Assembly: GCA_003542615.1 (NCBI GenBank)
Contig: DPKG01000002.1
Coordinates: 1-14,457 of the forward strand
Reading direction: 5' to 3'
Source of the DNA: Candidatus Shapirobacteria bacterium
GTDB lineage: Bacteria > Patescibacteriota > Microgenomatia > UBA12405
Length of the DNA stretch: 14,457 nt
Part shown: positions 1 to 7,131 of the stretch, one piece after another
Numbering within the stretch: the stretch's first letter is position 1
Layout of the letters: every line of letters begins with the position of its first letter
Notes under the pieces: generated by a model
Told to the model about the DNA's origin: nothing
Database searches by the model: none
What the model saw: only the letters and a program-made list of their open reading frames with translations
Position numbers and translations under genes: made by a program

Positions 1-1208
1 ACTTCCATTGCCTTATCCAATTGATTATCCACCGGTTCTTCACCCTCTTTTAGCTCACCAAAATCCAAAATAACTTCTACATCAGGTTTTACTCCTACTT
101 CATGAATATTATTTCCGTTGGGTAGTAACCATTTGGCAATAGTCACATGTAACCCCGATCCATCGGGAAAATCTTCCGGCTGCTGAACTGTACCTTTACC
201 AAAACTCTTTTCTCCAACCAATTTTGCCCGCTTATAATCTTTTAATGCTCCCGCCAATATTTCAGATGCCGAGGCCGATCCCCCATTGATCAATACCACC
301 AGTTTTTCATTTAATAAATTACCTCTCGATTTATCAACTTCATAAACCTCAACCGATCCATCCGAAGATTCCTGTTTTACTACTACTCCATTTTTCAAAA
401 AATCCGACGCTACCAATACCGAAGCCTGCAAAAATCCACCCGGATTATTCCTCAAATCCAAAACAATCCCTCCAAAATCATCATCTTTTTTTGATTGAAT
501 TTCTTTTACCATTTGCGGCCATTCCGTATACAATCTATCACTAAATTTATACAACTTTACCCAAGCAATATTTTTTCCCTCAAATTCCTTCCATTCCATT
601 TCAATACTTGCCACTACAATATTATCTCTTTTTAAATTAACATCAAATGTTTCCGCCTTACCTTCGCGATAAATTTTTAAAGTCACTTCCGTCCCCACCT
701 TCCCTCTTATCATTTTGACTGCTTCATCCAAAGAAATTCCGTTAGTATCTTCATCTATTCCCTTTTCTTTATCGGTAATTTTTAATATTAAGTCCCCTGC
801 TTTTAAACCAGCCTTATCCGCCGGTGTCTTTGGCAAAGGTGTCATCACTGCCAAAGTTTCATCTTTATATCCCAAAGATATTCCCACACCTCCAAATTCC
901 CCTTTCAAATCCTCTTCCGATGATTTATTTTCCTCAGGTGGTAAAAATACCGTATACGGATCTCCCAGCGACCGGACCATCCCTTCAATCGCGCCATAAA
1001 CCATTTCCGAATCATTCATTTTATCTTTTTCCAAAAATGTTTCCGACAGCCTCTCTTTTACCTGCCACATCAGATTCAAATTTAACTCATCGTTCTGTTT
1101 TACCGAACTGACCCCAAAAGTCGCCTTATTAAAACCAAGCCGATAACTCCCCGCCGCTACAAAAACCAATAATGTAATTACCAAAACAATATTTCTAATT
1201 CTTTTCAT
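1..1208 (-). CDS. S41-family C-terminal processing protease (CtpA-like), 3' end beyond window
   Basis: Serine protease of the S41 (CtpA/Prc) family, which cuts proteins near their C-termini outside the membrane. About 402 residues are visible and no stop is reached before base 1. Residues 6-20 are a hydrophobic signal anchor. The motif LGDPYTVFLPPEE (81-93) precedes a PDZ domain (about 100-185) that opens with GGVGISLG. The protease core contains LDLRNNPGG and GGSASASEILAG. The middle Ser of SASAS (Ser313) and the Lys of FGKGTVQ (Lys338) are 25 residues apart, the spacing of the Ser430/Lys455 dyad in E. coli Prc, so the enzyme looks active. The visible end (DNQLDKAMEV) resembles the last helix of CtpA proteins, so little is missing. 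The ATG at 1208 has an AAAGGA ribosome site that overlaps the stop of the upstream gene, so the two genes are probably co-transcribed. The family call is firm; the substrate is unknown. Confidence 0.93.
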   Translation of the reverse strand, partial: MKRIRNIVLVITLLVFVAAGSYRLGFNKATFGVSSVKQNDELNLNLMWQVKERLSETFLEKDKMNDSEMVYGAIEGMVRSLGDPYTVFLPPEENKSSEEDLKGEFGGVGISLGYKDETLAVMTPLPKTPADKAGLKAGDLILKITDKEKGIDEDTNGISLDEAVKMIRGKVGTEVTLKIYREGKAETFDVNLKRDNIVVASIEMEWKEFEGKNIAWVKLYKFSDRLYTEWPQMVKEIQSKKDDDFGGIVLDLRNNPGGFLQASVLVASDFLKNGVVVKQESSDGSVEVYEVDKSRGNLLNEKLVVLINGGSASASEILAGALKDYKRAKLVGEKSFGKGTVQQPEDFPDGSGLHVTIAKWLLPNGNNIHEVGVKPDVEVILDFGELKEGEEPVDNQLDKAME

Positions 1209-1218
1209 TGACATCCTT

Positions 1219-1998
1219 TCATTGTACTACAACCAATACTCTTCCCAAACGGGAATTTATCAACACCCTCACCAAATCCTCCTCCTTATATTTTGCTAAA
1301 AGTTCTTTAACCTTAGTCTCTTCTACCCCAACTATTGGCAAATCCAAATCATCCACCTCTGATTTATCACCTATCACAATAACTCCCCTAACCCCCAAAA
1401 CCTGAGCTTTCATCAGCCAAATTTTGTCAGGATTTTCCACAATTACTATCTTACCTTCTATCAAATCCGACTTAATTTCAAAAATATTTTTTACTATCTT
1501 CAACTTCAAATCTCCCCATGCCTTAGATAAATTACCACCCGGTTCACCTATTATTTCCCAACCCTTAAAACCAATCGTAATTTTATCCTGATCAATTTTA
1601 ATTACTTCCCCGCTCACCGGAGATTTAATAATTTCTTTACTGTCCGACTCTCTTCCCAGCATAATTAAATTATCAAATTCATCAATCCCCACCACTTCTC
1701 CCTCAGTAATTGCCACCACTTTTTTTGAAAACAGCCCGCTTTTACTAAAAATTACCTCCCCCATTCCAAATCTCTTCTCTTTTATTTGATCCAAAATTTT
1801 TTGTTTGTCCTCAGGACTGTGCTTTTTCAAAAAATCTGCTGCCGGAATTAATATTTTTTCCCGACTTAGATATTCTAATACCACCTCTCCCCTTTCCACC
1901 TTATCACCCGTCTTAATTAGCTTTTTTACTTCACCCTCCGGAATAGCAATTGTCCACTTTACCTCTACCTTCTTTAAAGACTTAAAATCTTTTACCAT
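1219..1998 (-). CDS. Unknown protein with barrel-sandwich-like hairpins
   Basis: A 259-residue protein that I do not recognise as a named family. No signal peptide, membrane segment or cysteine is visible. Two stretches look like lipoyl/barrel-sandwich hairpins: residues 17-43, containing IKTGDKVERGEVVLEY, and 123-150, containing SPVSGEVIKIDQDKITIGFKG. A third hairpin, EGEVVGIDEFDNLIML, lies at 99-114. No lipoylation or biotinylation lysine motif is evident. The C-terminal third (about 180-259) alternates beta strands and helices, with VLGVRGVIVIGD and LPIVGV, like a small swivelling domain. It is the first gene after the rpsR terminator and ends 10 bases before the protease gene, so it is probably co-transcribed with that gene. 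The start is not certain: the GAGG before ATG 1998 is only two bases away, so initiation may be weak or leaderless. Domain assignment is inference; function is unknown. Confidence 0.75.
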   Translation of the reverse strand: MVKDFKSLKKVEVKWTIAIPEGEVKKLIKTGDKVERGEVVLEYLSREKILIPAADFLKKHSPEDKQKILDQIKEKRFGMGEVIFSKSGLFSKKVVAITEGEVVGIDEFDNLIMLGRESDSKEIIKSPVSGEVIKIDQDKITIGFKGWEIIGEPGGNLSKAWGDLKLKIVKNIFEIKSDLIEGKIVIVENPDKIWLMKAQVLGVRGVIVIGDKSEVDDLDLPIVGVEETKVKELLAKYKEEDLVRVLINSRLGRVLVVVQ

Positions 1999-2039
1999 TA
2001 CCTCATTTTACACTATTCCTTACAGTAACTTCCGTCATC

Positions 2040-2066
2040 AAAAAACCCCGGCTACAAACCGGGGTT
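2040..2066 (-). terminator. Intrinsic terminator after rpsR
   Basis: Perfect 8-bp stem (2044-2051 pairs with 2059-2066, core CCCCGG/CCGGGG) with a 7-base loop. On the minus strand it is followed by a run of six T (2045-2040). It starts 18 bases past the rpsR stop and closes the cysS/rpsF/ssb/rpsR unit. The plus-strand side also ends in T-rich sequence, so it could work in both directions. It is the clearest terminator in the window. Confidence 0.87.
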
Positions 2067-2083
2067 ATTTTTTAAAAATATGA

Positions 2084-2338
2084 CTATTGTTTTGTCACAA
2101 AAGGCAATAAAGCCAAATGCCTGGCTCTTTTTATGGATTCTGTCAACATTTTTTGATGCTTAACACAAACTCCCGTCACCGATCGGGATAAAATCCTTGA
2201 TCTTGGTGACAAAAATTCAACCAACTTTTCTTGATCAGACCAGTTATATAACTTTTTCTCTTTACAAAACACACAAACTTTGTCTCTCGACATCAGCCTG
2301 TTTTTTCTGTTTTTCTTTCTGCCTCTTGTTTTTGCCAT
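2084..2338 (-). CDS. rpsR: 30S ribosomal protein bS18
   Basis: Small-subunit ribosomal protein bS18, which pairs with bS6 on the platform of the 30S subunit. It has 84 residues, close to the usual 75-90. Conserved features are a basic N-terminus (GRKKNRKNR), CVFCKEKK at 22-29, the core SPRSRILSRSVTGVCVKHQ, and the C-terminal IKRARHLALLPFV. The CxxC pair (22 and 25) plus C58 and H61 could bind zinc, as in zinc-type bS18 proteins. It follows ssb after 36 bases and is the last gene before a strong terminator. In many bacteria rplI (bL9) comes next, but here there is none. The ATG at 2338 is the only sensible start; the nearby ribosome site is weak (GGGA 12 bases upstream). Confidence 0.97.
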   Translation of the reverse strand: MAKTRGRKKNRKNRLMSRDKVCVFCKEKKLYNWSDQEKLVEFLSPRSRILSRSVTGVCVKHQKMLTESIKRARHLALLPFVTKQ

Positions 2339-2374
2339 AATTTATTTATCCCGAAATATTCCGAGACCCTCCTT

Positions 2375-2929
2375 TTAAAAAGGCATTTCCTCCTCAGCCT
2401 TATCATCCGATTTGTCTTCAGATTTTTCCTTTTTAACTTTATCCTTGGGTGGTTCACTGGAAATTTCCCCTAAATCACCATCAGGAATTACAATATCATC
2501 GATTACTGCCGACTCACCTTCTGTTTCCATCGGAGCATCTTCAACTTCTCCATATTCCATTGCCGGACCTTCAGCTGCTGATCCACCGCTCCTATTGGAG
2601 TCCAAAACTATCATATCGTCTATAACGATTTCAGCTACCTGTTTCTTTTGACCATCCTGATCGGTCCATTCACGATACTGAATTCTACCCTCAACATACG
2701 CTCTTCGGCCTTTTGCTAACAACTGAGAACAAAGCTCAGCTAATTTATTCCAAGCAACAATTCGGTGAAATTGAGCATCCTCTTTTCGTTCACCTTGTTT
2801 GGTGTTCCAAACTCTATTTGTTGCCAGACCAAATGACACTACTGCCATTCCGGCTGGTGTATATCTCAATTCAGGATCCCTGGTGAGATTACCAATTAAC
2901 GTTACTCGATTTAGACATCGACTAGGCAT
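2375..2929 (-). CDS. ssb: Single-stranded DNA-binding protein
   Basis: SSB coats single-stranded DNA during replication, recombination and repair, and recruits partners through its C-terminal tip. It has 184 residues. The OB fold spans about 5-110, with RVTLIGNLTRDPELRYTPAG, FHRIVAWNKLAELCSQLLAKGR and YVEGRIQYREW all present. Residues 115-178 form an acidic, low-complexity linker. The protein ends in EEEMPF, the acidic interaction tip typical of bacterial SSB. The start is set by the ATG at 2929 with a strong AAAAGGAG site (2936-2943) six bases upstream. It lies between rpsF and rpsR, the classic bacterial order, and is probably co-transcribed with both. Neighbouring dnaX and recR in the next block act on the same DNA intermediates. 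Confidence 0.97.
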   Translation of the reverse strand: MPSRCLNRVTLIGNLTRDPELRYTPAGMAVVSFGLATNRVWNTKQGERKEDAQFHRIVAWNKLAELCSQLLAKGRRAYVEGRIQYREWTDQDGQKKQVAEIVIDDMIVLDSNRSGGSAAEGPAMEYGEVEDAPMETEGESAVIDDIVIPDGDLGEISSEPPKDKVKKEKSEDKSDDKAEEEMPF

Positions 2930-2945
2930 ATTTTTCTCCTTTTCT

Positions 2946-3233
2946 CTACTTTAATATTAAATAACGGATAACATTTACTTCTCTATTTAAAAAAACATTA
3001 AAATCGTTAAACTTCAAATTTTTTTCTGATTCAACATTCAAGATCCAAAAATCGGCCTTATTATTTTCCTTTATTTCGTAAGCCAATTCTTTTGTCCCTA
3101 AATTTTCTTTTTTGGCTACTTTGGCTCCCATCCCATCAATAAAATCACCGATTTTATCAATAAAAACCTCTTTTTTTTCTACTTTGGGGTCCAAAACCAC
3201 CACTATTTGATATTTTATTTTATTTTCTTTCAT
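2946..3233 (-). CDS. rpsF: 30S ribosomal protein bS6
   Basis: Small-subunit ribosomal protein bS6, which forms a heterodimer with bS18 on the 30S platform. It has 95 residues, normal for the family. It shows the ferredoxin-like alternation of strands and helices: YQIVVVLDP as strand 1, GDFIDGMGAKVAKKENLGTK with the conserved turn, LAYEIKENNKADFWILNVE, then LNREVNVIRYLILK at the C-terminus. The sequence is divergent and Lys/Asn-rich, as usual for an AT-rich genome, and lacks the long acidic tail seen in some species. GAGAG lies a few bases before ATG 3233. The gene is 33 bases after cysS and 16 bases before ssb, so it is probably co-transcribed with ssb and rpsR. Confidence 0.93.
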   Translation of the reverse strand: MKENKIKYQIVVVLDPKVEKKEVFIDKIGDFIDGMGAKVAKKENLGTKELAYEIKENNKADFWILNVESEKNLKFNDFNVFLNREVNVIRYLILK

Positions 3234-3266
3234 GAAACTCTCAAGATTAACATTTGTTTCCCTATT

Positions 3267-4712
3267 TTACAATAATTTATTTTTTTTCACCGTATAACCG
3301 CCTTCTTTAAAATCTTCCACCACAAAACCCTTTTTCTTCAAAAAATCCCTAATTCTATCCGACTCGACCCAATCCGAATTCTCTCTTGCAATTTGCCTAT
3401 CCTTAGCTAATTTCAAAATCTCATCCGGTATCTTTTCGTCTAATTCTTTTGATCTGCTTTTTAAATTTAGTCCCAATACTTTATCCATTTCCAATATAGT
3501 GACATATTTATCTTCCTCCAGTAAATCTGACTTTACCAATCCCCAAACCACTGCCATCACCTCCGGCATAGCCAAATCATTGGCTAATTTTTGCTTAAAA
3601 TCAGAAATAACGTCCTTGTTTATTTTGCCATTTTTCCCTATCTTTTCCCATCTTTTTACCGCTTCGACCAATTTATTTCTGGAATTTCTCGCCCTTTCCA
3701 TAGCTTCTATGGAAAAATCTATTCCTTTTTTGTAATGTGAACCCAAGACCAAAAACCGATAATCCAATGGATCAAAACCCATCGCCACCAACTCCTGAAT
3801 TGTTATGATCTTTCCGTCCGATTTACTCATTTTCCCGCCTTTTAGGGTAATAAAAGCATTATGCATCCAGTAATTAGCCGTCATCTGCCCCAATCCTCCA
3901 AATCCTTGGGCAATTTCATTTGTATGATGTACTGGAATATGATCTTCTCCTCCGGTATGAATATCAAACCTATCTCCCAAATATTTTATTGACATGGCGC
4001 TACATTCAATATGCCAACCCGGAAATCCTACTCCCCAAGGACTCTCCCATTCCATTTGTCTTTTTGGACCATCTTTTGGACTAAATTTCCACAAAGCAAA
4101 ATCCGATGGATTTCGTTTTTCCGTATTCACCTCCACTCTGGCCCCCTCTCTTATCTTTTCCAAATCTAAATTAGCAAAATCAGCATAGCCCTCAAACATA
4201 CTGGTATCAAAATAAACTCCATCACTGGTTTGATAAACAAAACCATTCTTTTCAATTTTTTTTATCAATTCAATTTGTTCTGAGATATGATCCGTTGCTT
4301 TTGGCATCACCTCAGGCATTTCGATGTTTAACAATTTCAAACTTTCCTTAAACTGTTTTTCATATTTCAAAGCCACTTCCCACACCGACAAGTTTTCTCT
4401 TTTTGCCCCTTTTTCCATTTTATCTTCTCCGGCATCAGCATCATCAGTCAGATGGCCTACATCGGTTATATTCATCACCCACTTAACCTTATAACCAAAA
4501 TAACGCAAAGTTCGAGACAATATATCATCAAACAAAAACGCATACATATTGCCCACATGTTGATCCCAATATACCGTTGGTCCACAAGAATATATCCCCA
4601 CTTCCCCTGTTCCGTTCGGTTTGGCAAAAATCGGCTTAAATTCTTCTTTCTTTCGGGTAACTGTATTATAAAAATAAATTTTCTGATCCAACCCTTTTGT
4701 CATTATGACCAA
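3267..4712 (-). CDS. cysS: Cysteinyl-tRNA synthetase (TTG start)
   Basis: Class I aminoacyl-tRNA synthetase that charges tRNA-Cys in the cytoplasm. It has 481 residues, about normal. The nucleotide-binding signature is YSCGPTVYWDQHVGN, with HVGN in place of HIGH (52-55), and KMSKS lies at 294-298. The four zinc ligands align with the E. coli enzyme: C43, C237 (in GWHIECSAM), H262 and E266 (in VHHTNE). The helical anticodon-binding region follows. The chosen start is the TTG at 4712, because a GGAG at 4718-4721 sits five bases before it. The in-frame ATG at 4703, three codons later, would be 14 bases from that site. It follows the coiled-coil gene after 14 bases and precedes rpsF. Confidence 0.97.
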   Translation of the reverse strand: MVIMTKGLDQKIYFYNTVTRKKEEFKPIFAKPNGTGEVGIYSCGPTVYWDQHVGNMYAFLFDDILSRTLRYFGYKVKWVMNITDVGHLTDDADAGEDKMEKGAKRENLSVWEVALKYEKQFKESLKLLNIEMPEVMPKATDHISEQIELIKKIEKNGFVYQTSDGVYFDTSMFEGYADFANLDLEKIREGARVEVNTEKRNPSDFALWKFSPKDGPKRQMEWESPWGVGFPGWHIECSAMSIKYLGDRFDIHTGGEDHIPVHHTNEIAQGFGGLGQMTANYWMHNAFITLKGGKMSKSDGKIITIQELVAMGFDPLDYRFLVLGSHYKKGIDFSIEAMERARNSRNKLVEAVKRWEKIGKNGKINKDVISDFKQKLANDLAMPEVMAVVWGLVKSDLLEEDKYVTILEMDKVLGLNLKSRSKELDEKIPDEILKLAKDRQIARENSDWVESDRIRDFLKKKGFVVEDFKEGGYTVKKNKLL

Positions 4713-4717
4713 TTATA

Positions 4718-4721
4718 CTCC
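4718..4721 (-). promoter_or_regulatory. Ribosome-binding site that selects the cysS TTG start
   Basis: GGAG on the minus strand, five bases from the TTG at 4712 and 14 bases from the in-frame ATG at 4703. The spacing favours the TTG start and adds three residues to the protein. Confidence 0.6.
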
Positions 4722-4726
4722 AACTT

Positions 4727-5215
4727 TTAATCTACCTGTCCTTTAAATTCCCCTGTCGCCGACATATCCGAAGTACTAGCTTTTCCCTTACCTTTCATAA
4801 AAGCACCGCCTCTCTTTTTCTTTTTCTTATGTGGATTTGTAGTTTCATCCGCAAAAACAGACTCTTCAGCCCTTTCCCTTTCTCTTTGCACTTTTAATTT
4901 TTCCAAAAATTCCTTTTCCTTTTTTTCTTCTTCCCGTTGTTTTTGTCTTCTTACCTCATCCATCTCTCCTTCCACATCCCGACCATGTTCTTTAATTTCC
5001 GAATTTAATTTAGCAATTTCTTCCTGTTTTTTTCTTTCATCTTCGGCTAATTTTTGTTGATAGTCACCCTCACTCATCGGTTTCAAATCACCCAATAAAT
5101 TTACCGGATTAACTACTCCCTCTACAATTTTACCCGATTCTTCCGATATTTCCTTACCTAACTCCCCCCCTATCTGCCCAAAACCCTTAACCATTCCCCT
5201 TACTATCTTTTTCAT
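4727..5215 (-). CDS. Unknown Lys/Glu-rich coiled-coil protein
   Basis: A 162-residue protein that I cannot assign with confidence; it may belong to a CPR-restricted family such as DUF5660, but that is a guess. Residues 1-45 are a short N-terminal region (MKKIVRGMVKGFGQIGGEL...). Residues 48-120 are almost purely charged and heptad-like (for example RKKQEEIAKLNSEIKEHG), predicting a long coiled coil. Residues 129-146 are Lys/Gly-rich (HKKKKKRGGAFMKGKGK), a likely nucleic-acid or membrane-surface contact. There are no cysteines and no signal peptide. An in-frame start at 5275 was rejected because it would overlap recR by 53 bases. The ATG at 5215 lies seven bases after the recR stop with no clear ribosome site, which suggests translational coupling to recR. 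It is followed by cysS. Confidence 0.75.
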   Translation of the reverse strand: MKKIVRGMVKGFGQIGGELGKEISEESGKIVEGVVNPVNLLGDLKPMSEGDYQQKLAEDERKKQEEIAKLNSEIKEHGRDVEGEMDEVRRQKQREEEKKEKEFLEKLKVQRERERAEESVFADETTNPHKKKKKRGGAFMKGKGKASTSDMSATGEFKGQVD

Positions 5216-5222
5216 ACATTCA

Positions 5223-5846
5223 TTATAACTCTCTTCTACCCTCCATGGCTCTGGCCAAAGTACTCTCGTCAGCATATTCCAAATCTGCCCCCATCGGCAA
5301 TCCGCTCCCTATTCGGGATATCAGTAATTTCCCCCGATTATCCAACTCCAATAATTTCTTTTTGATATATAAAGCCGTCGCTTCCCCTTCCATCGTCGGA
5401 TTTGTTGCCAAAATCACCTCAATCGCCTCATCCTCTGTCAATAAATTTTTTATTTTTACCACCAATTCCGCAATTTTTAGTTCTTCCGGTCCTATATGAT
5501 CCAACGGATTTATCACCCCTCCCAAAACATGATATACCCCTTTAAAAGTTTTCATTTTTTCAATTGCCATGACATCAATTGATCTTTCCACCACGCAAAT
5601 TTCTTTTTTATTTCTCTTATTGTCATCACAAATACCACAAATCTCCGACTCCCCCACTCCAAAACAAGCAGAACAAATTTTCACCTTACTTTTTACTTCC
5701 AAAATCGAATTACTTAAATCGGCAATAAAATCCTGGGGTGTATTTAACAAATAGAATGCCAATCTGGTTGCACTTTTTGGTCCAACTCCCGGCAATCTTT
5801 CAAACGCCGATATCAATTTTTTTATCGCTTGAGGAAATTCTGCCAT
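5223..5846 (-). CDS. recR: Recombination mediator RecR
   Basis: RecR helps load RecA onto SSB-coated single-stranded gaps (RecFOR pathway). With the ATG at 5846 it has 207 residues, close to the usual 200. Domains in order: helix-hairpin-helix (about 8-35, with FERLPGVGPKSATRLAFYLL), a four-Cys zinc finger (C58, C61, C70, C73), a Toprim domain (about 82-175, with ICVVERSIDVMAIE and LATNPTMEGEATA), and the C-terminal motif SGLPMGADLEYADESTLARAMEGRR. A longer start at 5882 would overlap ybaB by 32 bases and is not supported. AGGG lies about ten bases before ATG 5846, inside the end of ybaB, whose stop is four bases upstream. The ybaB-recR pair is the usual bacterial arrangement. Confidence 0.97.
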   Translation of the reverse strand: MAEFPQAIKKLISAFERLPGVGPKSATRLAFYLLNTPQDFIADLSNSILEVKSKVKICSACFGVGESEICGICDDNKRNKKEICVVERSIDVMAIEKMKTFKGVYHVLGGVINPLDHIGPEELKIAELVVKIKNLLTEDEAIEVILATNPTMEGEATALYIKKKLLELDNRGKLLISRIGSGLPMGADLEYADESTLARAMEGRREL

Positions 5847-5850
5847 ATTA

Positions 5851-6129
5851 TTACATCCCTGCCATTCCCTGCAATTCTCCACTCATATCCTTCAATTTTT
5901 TAGCCGAAACTTCCAAAGATTTTTTTAAGGCCTTATTTAAAGTATCCAATAGAACTTTATTTTCAACTCCGTTTACCGATAGTAATTTTACCTTAGGCTC
6001 GCTGATTCCCATCCCCACAAAACCACTAATTATTACTCTGACTCCACTATCTTCCACCTCAACACTCTCACTTTCAACCGCTTTTTTAATTTTCATAAAT
6101 TGTAATCCGGCTTTTGCTTTATCAAACAT
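5851..6129 (-). CDS. ybaB: YbaB/EbfC-family nucleoid-associated protein
   Basis: Small DNA-binding protein of the YbaB/EbfC family, usually a dimer that coats DNA and sits next to recR. It has 92 residues, slightly short of the usual 100-110. It shows the family pattern: an N-terminal helix (MFDKAKAGLQFMKIKKAVES), the beta sheet SGVRVIISGFVGMGISEPKVKLLSV, then a long C-terminal helix (NKVLLDTLNKALKKSLEVSAKKLKDMSGEL). The usual run of basic residues before the sheet is weak, so DNA affinity may differ. No ribosome site precedes ATG 6129. A possible promoter lies just upstream in the 47-base gap, so ybaB-recR may be transcribed apart from dnaX. Confidence 0.88.
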   Translation of the reverse strand: MFDKAKAGLQFMKIKKAVESESVEVEDSGVRVIISGFVGMGISEPKVKLLSVNGVENKVLLDTLNKALKKSLEVSAKKLKDMSGELQGMAGM

Positions 6130-6147
6130 AATTTTTATAATTAAAAA

Positions 6148-6175
6148 ATTTTAACAGTCATTCATTCTAACACAA
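6148..6175 (-). promoter_or_regulatory. Possible promoter for ybaB-recR
   Basis: On the minus strand, TTGTGT (6170-6175) and TAAAAT (6148-6153) are separated by 16 bases. A TGT directly before the -10 element makes an extended -10. It would give a leader of roughly ten bases. In AT-rich DNA such matches occur by chance, so this is weak evidence. Confidence 0.28.
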
Positions 6176-6176
6176 A

Positions 6177-6575
6177 TCAATAAAATCTTACTTTCACACC
6201 CCTTCTTCCAATGTATTCATTAAAATCACGTAACTCATCATCATTAAGCTCACTAATTCTTCCCATTGCTGTATGCCATTCTCTTTCTTGGTCCTCAGGA
6301 GTCCGTCTGGTATCCCGTGACCTGACAAGATGCTCTCCGACATGCTCCGCTCTCGGAATTAATTGTTGATTAGCCAAACTAAATTTATCTCCCCCATTTG
6401 CCAATTCTTTAACATGATGTCTTTCCAAAATTCCACTCAAACGTCTACCCGTCAGAGGAGAAACTCCGCCCTGTTTATCCATCAAAATCTGTCTGGTTTC
6501 ACCCTTACTTAATTTTCCCGTACCGTTACCACCATTACCACCCGGCCAGGGATATTCCGGTGCAAATTTACTCAT
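6177..6575 (-). CDS. HNH-like nuclease domain protein
   Basis: A 132-residue soluble protein with an HNH/betabetaalpha-metal-like core. After a Gly-rich N-terminus (PWPGGNGGNGTG) come SPLTGRRLSG (39-48), ERHHVKELANGG (51-62), then LANQQLIPRAEHVGEHL (68-83). H53/H54, N69, H78 and H82 fall where HNH enzymes place their metal-binding and general-base residues. The protein has no cysteine, so the structural zinc of many HNH proteins is absent; the usual Cys before xLTG is a Ser here. No secretion signal is visible. The ATG at 6575 is chosen because AAGGAG (6585-6590) lies nine bases upstream. It overlaps the thermonuclease stop by eight bases, so the two nuclease-like genes are probably translated from the same message. 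HNH assignment is inference from residue pattern. Confidence 0.72.
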   Translation of the reverse strand: MSKFAPEYPWPGGNGGNGTGKLSKGETRQILMDKQGGVSPLTGRRLSGILERHHVKELANGGDKFSLANQQLIPRAEHVGEHLVRSRDTRRTPEDQEREWHTAMGRISELNDDELRDFNEYIGRRGVKVRFY

Positions 6576-7131
6576 AAATACATTCTCCTTTCCATAAACC
6601 AATAATATTTTTTATGGCATTTTGTTGTAAATTTTCCAGTTCAACATTTCTGGCACTTGGATAATCTTCATATACTCTCGCCAACCCTCTTTCCACCAGC
6701 CAACCATTAATCCACTCATCCCCCAAATAAACATCACGCAATAATCTTCCGTAAATATCTTTTTCTCCCTGGGTTATATCTACAATCAAATCAACGTCCT
6801 TTCCTCCAATTTTTTCCTCCAATCCATTTTTTGCCGTTTCCGCCCAACACTCATTGTTTTGATTTTTTTCACTCAATTCCTCCGCATCTATCCCCAACAA
6901 TCTCACTTTTTCCGTCTTGCCTTCTCTTTCAACTTTTATAGTATCTCCGTCAAGCACCTCAACCACCCTATACAAGTCCTGCGGTTTATCTTCATTTCCG
7001 GACAAAATTCTAGGATAAACTTTCTTTAATTGAGCTTCCAAATATATTCCAAGTAGTAGAGACAGTATTACTGCGGTTATTACCGCCAAAATTATTCTAT
7101 ATCTAGCCAAAAATTTCTTTAGCCACGTCAT
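6568..7131 (-). CDS. Membrane-anchored thermonuclease (SNase-like)
   Basis: Staphylococcal-nuclease-family enzyme, a calcium-dependent nuclease for DNA and RNA. With the ATG at 7131 it has 187 residues. Residues 12-31 form one membrane segment after a basic start (TWLKKFLARYR), so the catalytic domain should face outward. The SNase domain spans about 53-182. Residues match the S. aureus enzyme: D61/D63 (D19/D21) in LDGDT, R77 (R35), D82 (D40), E85 (E43) and R129 (R87) in YGRL. T41 is replaced by Ala and P42 by Glu, but both arginines and the general base are kept, so activity is likely. C95 and C184 could form a disulfide. The start overlaps the dnaX end by 29 bases and has no strong ribosome site, so translational coupling is probable. 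Confidence 0.9.
   Translation of the reverse strand: MTWLKKFLARYRIILAVITAVILSLLLGIYLEAQLKKVYPRILSGNEDKPQDLYRVVEVLDGDTIKVEREGKTEKVRLLGIDAEELSEKNQNNECWAETAKNGLEEKIGGKDVDLIVDITQGEKDIYGRLLRDVYLGDEWINGWLVERGLARVYEDYPSARNVELENLQQNAIKNIIGLWKGECIYE

Noticed and set aside
715..1111. Plus-strand open frames opposite the S41 protease
   Set aside because: The minus strand encodes a full PDZ and protease domain here; the plus frames are Ser/Pro-rich antisense reading.
2345..2362. Inverted repeat before rpsR as a bS6:bS18 leader element
   Set aside because: The stem is only about five pairs with a G-U pair, and it lies before rpsR rather than rpsF; too weak to call.
5216..5275. Upstream start for the coiled-coil gene
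   Set aside because: It would overlap recR by 53 bases and add residues read from the conserved recR end; ATG 5215 fits better.
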